Below are positions 20,181 to 28,974 of a stretch of DNA of 64,000 bases, one piece after another. The stretch covers positions 248,001 through 312,000 of the forward strand of contig NZ_JACHBS010000001.1 in assembly GCF_014200395.1 (NCBI RefSeq), written 5' to 3'. The notes beneath the pieces were generated by a model. That model ran no database searches. It saw only the letters and a list, made by a program, of their open reading frames with translations, and was not told the DNA's origin. Made by a program: the position numbers and the translations under genes. The DNA is from Microcella frigidaquae (lineage in GTDB: Bacteria; Actinomycetota; Actinomycetes; Actinomycetales; Microbacteriaceae). Each line of letters starts with the position of its first letter. Within the stretch, counting starts at the first letter, position 1.

Positions 20181-20209
20181 ATGGTAGCCCGCGACGTTGC
20201 GCATATGCT
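20181..20209. promoter_or_regulatory. Divergent -10 elements for DUF3099 and fabG
   Basis: On the minus strand TACCAT (20186-20181) ends 6 nt before the GTG at 20174. On the plus strand TATGCT (20204-20209) ends 8 nt before the fabG ATG at 20218. Both spacings put transcription starts at or next to the start codon. No -35 elements were recognised. Confidence 0.45.
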
Positions 20210-20217
20210 GGGGAGCC

Positions 20218-20928
20218 ATGACCACCCAGCGCACTGTTCTGATCACCGGCGGCAACCGCGGCATCGGCTACTCGATCGCCGAGGAGTTCCTCGCCCAGGG
20301 GCATCGGGTGGCCGTCACGGCCCGCTCCGGCTCGGGCCCGGCCGGCGCGCTCACCGTGATCGCCGACGTCACCGACGCCGACTCGCTCGATGCTGCCTTC
20401 ACGACGGTCGAGGCCGAGCTGGGACCGGTCGAGGTGGTCGTGGCGAACGCCGGGATCACCCGTGACACCCTCCTGCTTCGCATGTCGGAGGAGGACTTCA
20501 CGAGCGTCATCGACACCAACCTCACTGGCGCCTTCCGCACGGTGAAGAGGGCGTCGAAGGGGATGCTCAAGGCCCGCTTCGGCCGCATCATCCTCATCTC
20601 CAGCGTGGTGGGGCTGTACGGCTCGGCCGGCCAGGTCAACTACAGCGCCTCGAAGTCCGCTCTCGTGGGCATGGCCCGCTCGCTGACGCGCGAGCTCGGC
20701 GGCCGCGGCATCACCGCCAACGTCGTCGCCCCGGGATTCATCGAGACCGACATGACGGCGGCCCTGCCGGAGGACCAGCAGAAGGCCTACCAGGAGGCGA
20801 TCCCGGTCGGCCGCTTCGCGACCCCCACCGAGGTCGCCCGCGTCGTCGCCTGGCTCGCCGGCGACGATGCCGCCTACATCAGCGGGGCCGTGATCCCCGT
20901 CGACGGCGGCCTCGGCATGGGCCACTGA
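20218..20928 (+). CDS. fabG: 3-oxoacyl-ACP reductase FabG-type SDR
   Basis: A 236-residue classical short-chain dehydrogenase. It has the NADP(H)-binding TGGNRGIG loop (10-17), NAG (78-80) and the catalytic Ser near 129, Tyr142 and Lys146 in NYSASK. The C-terminal VDGGLGMGH is typical of FabG. It reduces 3-oxoacyl-ACP in fatty acid synthesis. No other fas gene is adjacent. A GGGGAG lies just upstream of the ATG, although the -10 position suggests an almost leaderless transcript. Confidence 0.88.
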   Translation: MTTQRTVLITGGNRGIGYSIAEEFLAQGHRVAVTARSGSGPAGALTVIADVTDADSLDAAFTTVEAELGPVEVVVANAGITRDTLLLRMSEEDFTSVIDTNLTGAFRTVKRASKGMLKARFGRIILISSVVGLYGSAGQVNYSASKSALVGMARSLTRELGGRGITANVVAPGFIETDMTAALPEDQQKAYQEAIPVGRFATPTEVARVVAWLAGDDAAYISGAVIPVDGGLGMGH

Positions 20929-20963
20929 CCTCGAGCCCGCCTCGATCCTGAGGCAACGCGGGT

Positions 20964-21602
20964 CTACCCCCGCAGCCCGAGCACGCCGAGCACGGCCGCG
21001 AGGTCGCGCTCGACGAGGCTGACGTGGGCGGCACCGCGCACGATCGGCTTCGCGTCGAACGCGATGCTCAGCCCGGCCGCGGCCATCATCGCCAGATCGT
21101 TGGCGCCATCGCCGACGGCGACCGTCCGCGCGAGGGGCACGTCGAAACGCTCCGCCCACTCGCGCAGCGCCTCGGCCTTGGCCGCGGCGTCGATCACGGG
21201 GCCCGTCGTGCGGCCCGTGAGGCGTCCGCCCTCGATCGCGAGCCGGTTCGCCCGGTGCGCGTCGAGGCCGAGGTCGGCGGCGAGGGGGTCGAGCAGCTCG
21301 TGGAATCCGCCGGAGACGACGGCGACGCATCCGCCGACCGCGTGCACCCCCGCGACCAGCTCGCGCGCCCCGCGGGTCAGCGTGATCCGCGGGGCCACCC
21401 GCGCGAACACGCCCTCGTCGAGCCCGACGAGCGTCGCCACCCGCTCGGTGAGCGATGTCGCGAAATCGAGCTCGCCCGCCATGGCGCGCGCGGTGACGGC
21501 GGCGACGGCTGCGCCCGACCCGGCCTCCTCGGCGAGCAGCTCGATCGCCTCCTCCTCGATGAGGGTCGAGTCGACGTCGAGCACGACGAGCAGCGAGGCC
21601 AT
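20964..21602 (-). CDS. serB: Phosphoserine phosphatase
   Basis: A 212-residue HAD hydrolase that makes serine from phosphoserine in the last step of serine synthesis. It has the nucleophile motif DVDSTLIEEE (9-18), VVSGGFHELLDPLA (motif II) and VGDGANDLAMMAAAG (motif IV). It corresponds to the catalytic core without the N-terminal ACT domains found in mycobacterial SerB2. The ATG follows CAGGAG. It lies 42 bp after glgC on the same strand. Confidence 0.9.
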   Translation of the reverse strand: MASLLVVLDVDSTLIEEEAIELLAEEAGSGAAVAAVTARAMAGELDFATSLTERVATLVGLDEGVFARVAPRITLTRGARELVAGVHAVGGCVAVVSGGFHELLDPLAADLGLDAHRANRLAIEGGRLTGRTTGPVIDAAAKAEALREWAERFDVPLARTVAVGDGANDLAMMAAAGLSIAFDAKPIVRGAAHVSLVERDLAAVLGVLGLRG

Positions 21603-21644
21603 GAGGGTGGATGCTCCTGCGGGGCTCGGGGCGGCAGAGCCGCT

Positions 21645-22880
21645 CTACTCGATGCGGACGCCCTTGCCGGCGACCACGATGCCCGTCTCGGTGACCGTGA
21701 GGCCGCGGGCGCGGTCGGCGTCGTGGTCGACGCCCACCTGGGCGCCGGGGGCCACGACGACCTCCTTGTCGAGAATAGCCCGCCGCACGACGGCTCCCGC
21801 CCCGATGGTGACGCGCTCGAACACCACGCTGTCGACGACCGACGCCGACTCGATCGTCACCCAGGGGCCGAGCACGCTGCGCTCGATGTGCGAACCGGAG
21901 ATGACCGAGCCGAGCGAGACGATCGAGTCGATCATCATGCCGGTGGCACCGGAGGCGTCGCGCACGAACTTCGCGGGCGGCGAGTTCAACTGCTGCGAGT
22001 AGATGGGCCAATCGGTGTTGTAGAGGTTGAACACCGGCAGCGCCGAGATGAGGTCCTGGTGGGCGTCGAAGAACGACTCGATCGTGCCCACGTCGCGCCA
22101 GTAGAAGCGGTCGCGCTCGGTGGCACCGGGCACCTCGTTGCGGTTGAGGTCGTAGACGAAGGCGCGGCCCTCGCGCACGAAGGCCGGCACGATGTCGCCG
22201 CCCATGTCGTGCGCGCTGTCGGGGTCGTCGCCGTCTCGGGTCACGGCGTCGACGAGCACATCGGCATCGAACACGTAGTTGCCCATCGACGCGAGCACCT
22301 CGTGCGGGGCATCCGGAAGCCCGACCGCGTTCTTCGGCTTCTCGTGGAAGGCCGCGATGCGCTGCGGGTTGGCCGGGTCGGTCTCGATGACGCCGAACTG
22401 GTCGGCGAGGGCGATCGGCTGGCGGATGCCCGCGACCGTCACGCCCGCGCCGTTGGCGATGTGCGCGTCGATCATCTGCCGGAAGTCCATCCGGTACACG
22501 TGATCGGCACCGACCACCACGACGATGTCGGGCTTCTCATCACGGATCAGGTTGAGGCTCTGGTAGATCGCGTCGGCCGACCCCGAGAACCAGCGCTTTC
22601 CGAGACGCTGCTGGGCGGGAACCGAGGCGACGTAGGCGTTGAGCATGCCGCTCAGCCGCCAGGTCTGCGACACGTGCCGGTCGAGCGAATGGCTCTTGTA
22701 CTGGGTCAGGACGACCAGCTGACGCAGTCCCGAGTTGATGAGGTTCGAGAGGGCGAAGTCGATCAGCCGATAACCGCCCGCGAAGGGCACGGCGGGTTTC
22801 GCGCGGTCGACCGTCAAGGGCATGAGCCGCTTTCCCTCACCGCCCGCGAGCACGATTCCGAAGATCTTGGGAGTCGACAT
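21645..22880 (-). CDS. glgC: Glucose-1-phosphate adenylyltransferase
   Basis: A 411-residue nucleotidyltransferase that makes ADP-glucose for glycogen. The N-terminal [13 protein letters not shown] (11-23) is the nucleotide-binding motif, and the second half has left-handed beta-helix repeats typical of GlgC. It is divergent from glgA with a 63-bp gap. The -10 candidate TAGGGT (minus strand, 22892-22887) ends 6 nt before the ATG, so the message is probably leaderless. Confidence 0.95.
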   Translation of the reverse strand: MSTPKIFGIVLAGGEGKRLMPLTVDRAKPAVPFAGGYRLIDFALSNLINSGLRQLVVLTQYKSHSLDRHVSQTWRLSGMLNAYVASVPAQQRLGKRWFSGSADAIYQSLNLIRDEKPDIVVVVGADHVYRMDFRQMIDAHIANGAGVTVAGIRQPIALADQFGVIETDPANPQRIAAFHEKPKNAVGLPDAPHEVLASMGNYVFDADVLVDAVTRDGDDPDSAHDMGGDIVPAFVREGRAFVYDLNRNEVPGATERDRFYWRDVGTIESFFDAHQDLISALPVFNLYNTDWPIYSQQLNSPPAKFVRDASGATGMMIDSIVSLGSVISGSHIERSVLGPWVTIESASVVDSVVFERVTIGAGAVVRRAILDKEVVVAPGAQVGVDHDADRARGLTVTETGIVVAGKGVRIE

Positions 22881-22886
22881 GGCCCC

Positions 22887-22936
22887 ACCCTAGGCGAGCG
22901 GCGCGCGGTGCCATAGAGGCACGCCTGTACTAGCGT
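22887..22936. promoter_or_regulatory. Divergent glgC/glgA promoter region
   Basis: Minus-strand TAGGGT (22892-22887) ends 6 nt from the glgC ATG, and plus-strand TAGCGT (22931-22936) ends 7 nt from the glgA ATG. Both would give leaderless mRNAs. The 63-bp gap leaves little room for separate -35 regions, so the two glycogen genes may share control. Confidence 0.5.
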
Positions 22937-22943
22937 CGAGGCC

Positions 22944-24125
22944 ATGCGCGTCGACGTGATCACCCGTGAGTATCCGCCCGAGATCTACGGGGGAGCGGGG
23001 GTGCATGTCGCTGAGCTGGTGCGGGCGCTCCGCAGCGGCATCGACGTACGGGTCCGGTGCTTCGGCGCACCCCGCAACGAGGCGGGAACCCACGCCTACC
23101 TGGTGCCGGGCACGCTCAGCTCGGCGAATCCCGCCCTGGCGACGATGGGCGTCGACCTGGCGATCGCCGACGACGTCGACGGCGCCGACCTCGTGCACTC
23201 GCACACCTGGTACGCGAACGCGGCCGGCCACCTGTCGCAGCTGCTCCACGGGATCCCGCACGTCGTGACGGCGCACAGCCTCGAGCCGCTGCGACCGTGG
23301 AAGGCCGAGCAACTCGGGGGCGGCTACCGCGTGTCGCGCTGGATCGAGAAGAACGCCTTCGAGGCGGCGGATGCCGTGATCGCGGTGAGCGAGGGAATGC
23401 GCCGCGACATCCTGCGCTGCTACCCCGAGATCGACGAGTCGCGCGTGACCGTGATCCACAACGGCATCGACCTGGAGCGCTGGCAGCGCACTATCGACCA
23501 CGAGGCCGTGCGCTCGCTCGGCATCGACCCCGACCGGCCGACCGTCGTCTTCGTCGGCCGCATCACGCGCCAGAAGGGCCTGCCCTACCTGCTGCAGGCC
23601 GCCCGCCGCCTGCCGGCCGACGTTCAGCTCGTGCTCTGCGCCGGCGCCCCCGACACCCCGGAGATCCTCCGCGAGGTGCAGCACGGCGTCGCGGCGCTGC
23701 AGGCCGAGCGCAGCGGCGTCGTCTGGATCGAGCGCATGCTCACCCCGAGCGAGCTGAGCGCCGTGCTCTCAGCGGCGACCACCTTCGTCTGCCCCAGCGT
23801 CTACGAGCCTCTCGGGATCGTGAACCTCGAGGCGATGGCCTGCGGCGTCGCGGTGGTCGGCACGAACACGGGCGGCATCCCCGAGGTCGTCGACGACGGC
23901 ATCACCGGCCGCCTCGTGCCGATCGACCAGGTGCACGACGGCTCGGGAACGCCGCTCGACCCGGAACGGTTCATCGCGGACCTCGCGGCGACGCTGACCG
24001 AGGTCGTCAGCGATCGGGATGCGGCGCTCGCGATGGGCGCCGCCGGCCGGACTCGCGCCGAAGCCATGTTCTCGTGGCCGAGCATCGCCGCGCGCACGAC
24101 CGAGCTGTACCGCACCCTGCTCTAG
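22944..24125 (+). CDS. glgA: Glycogen synthase (actinobacterial GlgA type)
   Basis: A 393-residue GT-B glycosyltransferase. The N-terminal VITREYPPEIYGGAGVHV with the GGAGVH substrate loop is the GlgA signature, and the C-terminal domain has PSVYEPLGIVNLEAMACG with the donor-binding Glu. It elongates alpha-1,4-glucan from ADP-glucose made by the divergent glgC product. The length matches the short actinobacterial GlgA form, about 80 residues shorter than the E. coli enzyme. Confidence 0.93.
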   Translation: MRVDVITREYPPEIYGGAGVHVAELVRALRSGIDVRVRCFGAPRNEAGTHAYLVPGTLSSANPALATMGVDLAIADDVDGADLVHSHTWYANAAGHLSQLLHGIPHVVTAHSLEPLRPWKAEQLGGGYRVSRWIEKNAFEAADAVIAVSEGMRRDILRCYPEIDESRVTVIHNGIDLERWQRTIDHEAVRSLGIDPDRPTVVFVGRITRQKGLPYLLQAARRLPADVQLVLCAGAPDTPEILREVQHGVAALQAERSGVVWIERMLTPSELSAVLSAATTFVCPSVYEPLGIVNLEAMACGVAVVGTNTGGIPEVVDDGITGRLVPIDQVHDGSGTPLDPERFIADLAATLTEVVSDRDAALAMGAAGRTRAEAMFSWPSIAARTTELYRTLL

Positions 24126-24137
24126 GCTGGAGCAATC

Positions 24138-24920
24138 ATGGCCAGTGTTCTCACGTTCGACGACGTCTCCCTGACCCGTGATGGCACCACCATCCTCGAC
24201 CACGTCACCTGGCAGGTGACCTCCGACCAGCGGTGGGTGGTGCTCGGTCCGAATGGCGCCGGCAAGACCACCATGCTGCAGGTCGCGGCATCGTTCCTGC
24301 ACCCGACCTCGGGGCGGGCCGTCGTGCTGGACGAGCTGCTGGGCGCCACGGACGTGTTCGAGCTGCGGCCCCGCATCGGGTTCGCCTCGACGGCCCTCGC
24401 GCGCCGCATCCCGGGCAATGAGCGCGTGCTCGACGTGGTCATGACGGCCTCGTACTCGGTGACCGGCCGCTGGAACGAGCAGTACGAGGAGGTCGATGTG
24501 CGCCGCGCTGAGCGCGTGCTGCGCGAGTGGCACCTCGACGGATTCGGCGACCGCCTGTTCGGCACGCTCAGCGACGGCGAGCAGAAGCGGGTGCAGATTG
24601 CGCGGGCCATCATGACCGACCCCGAGCTGCTGCTGCTCGACGAGCCCGCGGCGAGCCTCGACCTCGGCGCGCGCGAGGAGCTCCTGCAGCTGCTCGGCGC
24701 CTACGCGAGCGAGCCCTCCTCGCCGGCCATGGTCATGGTCACCCACCACGTGGAGGAGATCCCGCCGGGCTTCACGCACGCGCTGCTGCTCCGGACGGGC
24801 GCCATCGCCGCCGCCGGACCGCTCGATGACGTCATGACGAGCGAGAACCTCACGGCCGCCTTCGGTCTGGCGCTGCAGGTCACCCGCGACGGCGACCGCT
24901 TCACCGCTCGCGCCGCCTGA
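24138..24920 (+). CDS. ABC transporter ATP-binding protein (orphan)
   Basis: A 260-residue single ABC domain with Walker [10 protein letters not shown] (37-45), a signature reading LSDGEQKR (144-151) with SDG instead of SGG, Walker [13 protein letters not shown] and the H-loop VTHHVEE. No permease or binding protein is adjacent. The resemblance is to iron-complex or ModF-like ATPases, so the substrate is unknown. It begins 12 bp after glgA; TAGGCT overlapping the glgA stop (24123-24128) could be its own -10. Confidence 0.85.
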   Translation: MASVLTFDDVSLTRDGTTILDHVTWQVTSDQRWVVLGPNGAGKTTMLQVAASFLHPTSGRAVVLDELLGATDVFELRPRIGFASTALARRIPGNERVLDVVMTASYSVTGRWNEQYEEVDVRRAERVLREWHLDGFGDRLFGTLSDGEQKRVQIARAIMTDPELLLLDEPAASLDLGAREELLQLLGAYASEPSSPAMVMVTHHVEEIPPGFTHALLLRTGAIAAAGPLDDVMTSENLTAAFGLALQVTRDGDRFTARAA

Positions 24921-24945
24921 CGTGCTCGGCCGCGCCCGGCTCTGC

Positions 24946-24951
24946 TAGGCT
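24946..24951 (+). promoter_or_regulatory. Candidate -10 element of rpmE2
   Basis: TAGGCT lies 76 bp before the rpmE2 ATG, implying a leader of about 70 nt that ends in an AAGGAA ribosome site. Such a leader could carry translational or zinc-linked control. No Zur-type palindrome was recognised. Confidence 0.35.
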
Positions 24952-25027
24952 TGGCGGTCGGGTCTCGAACCCTTTCGCGCGCTCTGAACGGGCTGCGCCC
25001 ACCGCACACGTCCCAAGGAATCCGCTC

Positions 25028-25276
25028 ATGAAGACTGACATCCACCCCGAGTACGCCGCCGTCGTGTTCCGCGACCTGGCCTCGGGCGAGACCTTCCTCA
25101 CCCGTTCGACGGTCTCGAGCGACAAGACCATCGAGCTCGACGGTGTCACCTACCCGGTGATCGACGTCGAGATCTCCTCGGCCTCGCACCCGTTCTACAC
25201 GGGCAAGCAGCGCATCATGGACTCGGCCGGTCGCGTCGAGAAGTTCAACCAGCGCTTCAAGGGCTTCGGCAACTAG
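25028..25276 (+). CDS. rpmE2: 50S ribosomal protein L31 type B
   Basis: An 82-residue L31. It starts MKTDIHPEY and contains [13 protein letters not shown] and the C-terminal RFKGFG typical of the type B (YkgM-like) form. It has no cysteines, so it is the zinc-independent form often used under zinc limitation in genomes that also hold a zinc-binding L31. The ATG has AAGGAA upstream. A perfect GC hairpin follows the stop codon. Confidence 0.95.
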   Translation: MKTDIHPEYAAVVFRDLASGETFLTRSTVSSDKTIELDGVTYPVIDVEISSASHPFYTGKQRIMDSAGRVEKFNQRFKGFGN

Positions 25277-25290
25277 CCGACCCCGACCTC

Positions 25291-25325
25291 ACGGAGGGCC
25301 CCGCCGGATCGGCGGGGCCCTCCGT
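25291..25325. terminator. Hairpin terminator after rpmE2
   Basis: A 16-bp perfect inverted repeat (25291-25306 and 25310-25325) around the 3-nt loop GAT. The arms start ACGGAGGGCCCC. It is followed by CGTTCC rather than a T-run. Confidence 0.8.
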
Positions 25326-25334
25326 CGTTCCGGG

Positions 25335-25340
25335 TATAGG
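25335..25340 (+). promoter_or_regulatory. Candidate -10 before the small membrane protein gene
   Basis: TATAGG lies 8 nt before the ATG at 25349 and just after the rpmE2 terminator. The spacing points to a leaderless or near-leaderless message. Confidence 0.4.
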
Positions 25341-25348
25341 GTTCGGGC

Positions 25349-25666
25349 ATGACCAGCGCGGATGTTTCCTCAGCTCGCACCTACCCGGGCGTCGTTGTCG
25401 CTGCCGTCACCCTCGCGGTTGCGGGGGTGATCGGGTTCATCGCCGCACCCGCGCTGGGCCTGGTGATCGCGACCGGGGGCGTCTGGCTCTCGCTGCGCTC
25501 CCGGCGCGCTCTGCGCGACAACAGCGAATTCCACGGCTGGGGTCTCTCGCTCGCCGCGATGATCGTGTCGTCAGTGACAGTCGCGCTCGGAGTGCTCTTC
25601 TTCCTGTCGCCGCTGCTGCTGTCCCTGGTGTTCCTGATGACCGGCGGGATGGCCACCTCGGGCTAG
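25349..25666 (+). CDS. Small DUF4190-like membrane protein
   Basis: A 105-residue protein with two strongly hydrophobic helices (about 14-47 and 68-100) separated by a basic loop, RSRRALRDNSEFHGWG. The layout resembles DUF4190-type proteins. Function is unknown. Its last 4 bases overlap the end of the facing exonuclease gene. Confidence 0.65.
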   Translation: MTSADVSSARTYPGVVVAAVTLAVAGVIGFIAAPALGLVIATGGVWLSLRSRRALRDNSEFHGWGLSLAAMIVSSVTVALGVLFFLSPLLLSLVFLMTGGMATSG

Positions 25667-26352
25667 CCGCGCACAGGCCAGCCGCGGTCGGCCGTGAAGC
25701 TGTGGTCGCGCTGCGTGCGCATGTAGTTCTCGAAGTTGTCGGCCTGCTGGTCGTGCCAGCGCGCCTGAGCAGCGTGCAGCTCCTCGAGCGTGGCGGGCAG
25801 CGCCGCGGCGTGCGTCGCCGCCAGGGCACGCGCCACCTGACCGGCGGCGATCGCGTCGGCCCCCGCGTCGTGCGCACCGTCGAGCGTCACGCCGTAGTGC
25901 ACCGCGGCGACCTCGAGCGTGCGCTTGCCCTTGCGGTACCGGTCGACGGCCTTGTCGAGCACGAGAGGGTCGATCACCGGTGCCGGGTCGACGAGGGGCG
26001 CGACACCGTGCCGCGCGGCCTCGGCGGCGAGCAGGGAGAGGTCGTAGGGAGCGTTGTAGACCACGAGCGGCCGACCGACCGCCAGCTGCGCGCGCAGCTC
26101 TGCCACGACCTCCGCCACGACCTCGGCGGCCGGGCGACCCTCGGCCCGCGCGCGCTCCGTCGTGATGCCGTGGATGGCCGCGGCACCCTCCGGGATCTCG
26201 ACCCCGGGATCGGCCAGCCAATCGCGGCGGGAGACCACGGTGCCGGAGGCGTCGAGCACGGCGACGCAGGCGGTGACGATGCGGGCGGTGCGGACATCCA
26301 CGCCCGTCGTTTCGAGGTCGAAGACGGCCAGTTCGCGGTCGAGGAGGGCCAT
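25663..26352 (-). CDS. DnaQ-like 3'-5' exonuclease (DEDDh)
   Basis: A 229-residue exonuclease domain protein. ExoI is FDLETTG with Asp14 and Glu16, ExoII is YNAPYDLSLL and ExoIII is HDAGADAIAAGQ, matching the DEDDh pattern of the polymerase III epsilon family. It is not fused to a polymerase or BRCT domain, so it is probably an accessory DNA or RNA trimming nuclease. The ATG overlaps the treS stop by 1 nt (TGATG), so it is coupled to treS. Confidence 0.88.
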   Translation of the reverse strand: MALLDRELAVFDLETTGVDVRTARIVTACVAVLDASGTVVSRRDWLADPGVEIPEGAAAIHGITTERARAEGRPAAEVVAEVVAELRAQLAVGRPLVVYNAPYDLSLLAAEAARHGVAPLVDPAPVIDPLVLDKAVDRYRKGKRTLEVAAVHYGVTLDGAHDAGADAIAAGQVARALAATHAAALPATLEELHAAQARWHDQQADNFENYMRTQRDHSFTADRGWPVRG

Positions 26353-28055
26353 CAGCGCTCCTCCACGCCCAGCCAGTAGAAGCTCTGGGTGCCGAGCGTC
26401 AGGGTGAGGGAGCCGTCGTCGCCGACGGCGGGGAAGGGCGCGCCGCCGAACAGGTCGTGCAGGCCAACCCCCTCCAGCCCCTCGGCGCTGATCGTCGCCG
26501 AAACCGGGTTGTGGGCGAACGAGAACACGCACAGGATGCGCTCCGGGGAGTCGCCCAGGTGCGACCCGGTTCCGGCGTACTCGCGCACGAACGCCAGCAC
26601 CGACTCGTTGTCGGTGCGCAGCACGCGCATCGTGCCGAGGCCGAAGGTCGGGTGCGCCTTGCGCACGTGGATCACGTTGCGCACCCAGTGCAGCAGCGAG
26701 CGCGACTGCGCGAGCTGGCTCTCGACGTTCGTCTGGCTGTAGTGGTACACGAGCGACTGCACGACGGGCAGGTACAGCTTGCCGGGGTCGGCGGTCGAGA
26801 AGCCCGCGTTGCGGTCGGGCGTCCATTGCATGGGCGTGCGCGAGCTGTCGCGGTCGGGCAGCCAGATGTTGTCGCCCATGCCGATCTCGTCCCCGTAGTA
26901 CAGGAAGGGGCTGCCCGGCAGGCTGAACAGCAGGGCGTGGGCCAGCTCAAGCTCGGCGCGTGAGTTGTCGAGCAGCGGCGCCAGCCGCCGGCGGATTCCG
27001 ACGTTGGCGCGCATCCGCGGGTCGTAGGCGTACCAGCCGTACATCGCCTGCCGGTACTCCTCGCTCACCATCTCGAGGGTCAGCTCGTCGTGGTTGCGCA
27101 GGAAGACCCCCCAGGCGCTGCCCTCGGGGGCGTGCACCTCCTCGCTCAGCTGCCGCTCGAGCTCGGTCGCCTGCTGCGAGCGGAGTGCGTAGAAGATGCG
27201 CGGCATGACCGGGAAGTCGAAGGCCATGTGGCACTCGGGCTGCTCGTCGGTGCCGAAGAACTCGACGACCTCGTGGGGCCACTGGTTGGCCTCGGCGATG
27301 AGAATGCGGCCGGGGTACTCCTCGTCGACCATCGCGCGCAGCTTCGCGATGAACGCGTGGGTGGGCGGCTCGCTCTCGCCGGTGCCGCCGTCGGACTCGT
27401 AGAGATAGGGAATCGCGTCGAGCCGGAAGCCATCGACCCCGAGGTCGGCCCAGAACCGGACGATATCGAAGATCTCGTCGTGCACCTTCGGGTTCTCGAA
27501 GTTCAGGTCGGGCTGGTGCGAGAAGAAGCGGTGCCAGTAGAACTGCCGACGCACCGGGTCGAACGACCAGTTCGACTCCTCGGTGTCGACGAAGATGATG
27601 CGGACATCCTCGTACTTCTCGTCGGTATCGCTCCAGACGTAGTAGTCGCCGTAGGGCCCCTCCGGGTCCTCCCGCGAGGCCTGGAACCACGGATGCTGGT
27701 CGGAGGTGTGGTTGATGACCAGGTCGATGACGATCCGCATGTTGCGCTCGTGCGCCTTCGTCACGAGTTCGCGGAACTGCTCGATCGTGCCGAACTCGGG
27801 CAGAACCGACGTGTAGTCGGCGACGTCGTAGCCGCCGTCGCGCAACGGGCTCTCGAAGAACGGCGGCAGCCACAGTGCGTCGACCCCCAGCCACTGCAGG
27901 TAGTCGAGCTTCGAGATCAGCCCGGCGAGATCGCCGATGCCGTCGCCGTTCGAATCCATGAACGAGCGCACCATGACCTCGTAGAACACGGCACGACGGT
28001 GCCAGTGCGGGTCGAGGGTCAGGCCGGGAGTGGTGAGGGGGGCGGTGAACGACAC
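26352..28055 (-). CDS. treS: Trehalose synthase / maltose alpha-D-glucosyltransferase
   Basis: A 567-residue GH13 enzyme that interconverts maltose and trehalose. Catalytic residues are the nucleophile Asp213 in DGFRLDA, Glu255 in LIAEANQWP and Asp323 in RNHDE; DGIGDLAGL near residue 38 is also typical. There is no C-terminal maltokinase fusion. The protein starts at GTG 28055, 6 nt from a minus-strand TAGTCT element, so the message is probably leaderless. Together with glgC/glgA it points to glycogen-trehalose interplay in storage or osmotic stress. Confidence 0.93.
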   Translation of the reverse strand: MSFTAPLTTPGLTLDPHWHRRAVFYEVMVRSFMDSNGDGIGDLAGLISKLDYLQWLGVDALWLPPFFESPLRDGGYDVADYTSVLPEFGTIEQFRELVTKAHERNMRIVIDLVINHTSDQHPWFQASREDPEGPYGDYYVWSDTDEKYEDVRIIFVDTEESNWSFDPVRRQFYWHRFFSHQPDLNFENPKVHDEIFDIVRFWADLGVDGFRLDAIPYLYESDGGTGESEPPTHAFIAKLRAMVDEEYPGRILIAEANQWPHEVVEFFGTDEQPECHMAFDFPVMPRIFYALRSQQATELERQLSEEVHAPEGSAWGVFLRNHDELTLEMVSEEYRQAMYGWYAYDPRMRANVGIRRRLAPLLDNSRAELELAHALLFSLPGSPFLYYGDEIGMGDNIWLPDRDSSRTPMQWTPDRNAGFSTADPGKLYLPVVQSLVYHYSQTNVESQLAQSRSLLHWVRNVIHVRKAHPTFGLGTMRVLRTDNESVLAFVREYAGTGSHLGDSPERILCVFSFAHNPVSATISAEGLEGVGLHDLFGGAPFPAVGDDGSLTLTLGTQSFYWLGVEER

Positions 28056-28060
28056 CCGCC

Positions 28061-28067
28061 TAGACTA
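28061..28067. promoter_or_regulatory. Symmetric bidirectional -10 for treS and the alpha/beta hydrolase
   Basis: TAGACTA reads TAGACT on the plus strand (28061-28066) and TAGTCT on the minus strand (28067-28062). The plus start ATG (28074) is 7 nt from its hexamer and the minus start GTG (28055) is 6 nt from its own. One 7-bp element can therefore act as the -10 in both directions, with both mRNAs leaderless. Confidence 0.55.
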
Positions 28068-28073
28068 ATCACG

Positions 28074-28958
28074 ATGGTCGCCCCTTCTCCGTACGCCGAG
28101 GCGCTCGCGCGCATCCCGGCGCGCGAGCGCGACATCGAGGTGCTCGGGTCGCGCACACACCTGGTCGAGTACGGGCCGCTGGATGCCGACCGCACGGTCG
28201 TGCTCGTGCACGGCTTCCGCGGCGACCACCACGGGCTCGGACCGGTCGTGGCGCAGCTGCCGGGCATCCGGTTCATCGCCCCCGACCTGCCGGGGTTCGG
28301 AGCCAGCGCGCCGCTCGAGGGCCGCCCGCACGACATCGACGGCTACGTGGCCTGGCTCGACGCCTTCCTGCACGAGGCCGGCGTGCACGGCACGGCGGTT
28401 CTGCTCGGGCACTCGTTCGGCTCGATCGTCGTCTCCGCGGCCGTCGCGAACGGCGTGCCGACGCCGCGGGTGATCCTCGTCAACCCGATCGGACAGAACG
28501 CGCTGGCCGGCCCGCGCGGCATTCTCACGCGCCTGGCCGTGCTGTTCTACCGGGTGGGGGCCGCGCTGCCCGAGCGCCTCGGCTTCGCCGCCCTCCGCAG
28601 CCGCCTGGTCACGCGCGTGATGAGCGAGACGATGGCGAAGACGGATGACCGCGCCCTGCGTCGCTGGATCCACGAGGAGCACGACCGCTACTTCTCGGCC
28701 TTCGCCACCCGCCAGAGCCTTCTCGAGGCCTTCCGCGCCTCCGTCTCGCACGACGTCTCGGAGTATGCGGCCGACATGACGCCGAGCACGTTGCTCGTCG
28801 TCGCCGACGAGGACGACATCACGCCGCTCGCGGCCCAGGAGCACCTGGTCACGCTGTTCCCGGATGCGCGCCTCGAGGTCATCGCCGGCGTCGGGCACCT
28901 CATCCACTACGAGAAGCCGGTCGAGGCGGCCGCGGCCATCCGCGCCTTCCTCGCCTGA
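28074..28958 (+). CDS. Alpha/beta hydrolase
   Basis: A 294-residue alpha/beta hydrolase fold protein with the oxyanion segment VLVHGFRGDHHG, nucleophile Ser114 in LGHSFGS, the acid in VVADEDDITPL and catalytic His in GVGHLIHYE. The substrate cannot be inferred. The ATG at 28074 is 7 nt after TAGACT with no ribosome site, so it is probably leaderless; a longer open frame upstream is antisense to treS and was rejected. A glycosyltransferase gene follows after 16 bp. Confidence 0.88.
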   Translation: MVAPSPYAEALARIPARERDIEVLGSRTHLVEYGPLDADRTVVLVHGFRGDHHGLGPVVAQLPGIRFIAPDLPGFGASAPLEGRPHDIDGYVAWLDAFLHEAGVHGTAVLLGHSFGSIVVSAAVANGVPTPRVILVNPIGQNALAGPRGILTRLAVLFYRVGAALPERLGFAALRSRLVTRVMSETMAKTDDRALRRWIHEEHDRYFSAFATRQSLLEAFRASVSHDVSEYAADMTPSTLLVVADEDDITPLAAQEHLVTLFPDARLEVIAGVGHLIHYEKPVEAAAAIRAFLA

Positions 28959-28974
28959 GCCGCCGGGTCGCATC

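Noticed and set aside
20939..20969. Terminator between fabG and serB
   Set aside because: Only a short, bulged CCTC/GAGG stem can be drawn; too weak to list as a feature.
27090..28073. N-terminal extension of the alpha/beta hydrolase
   Set aside because: The frame is antisense to treS and lacks any recognisable domain.
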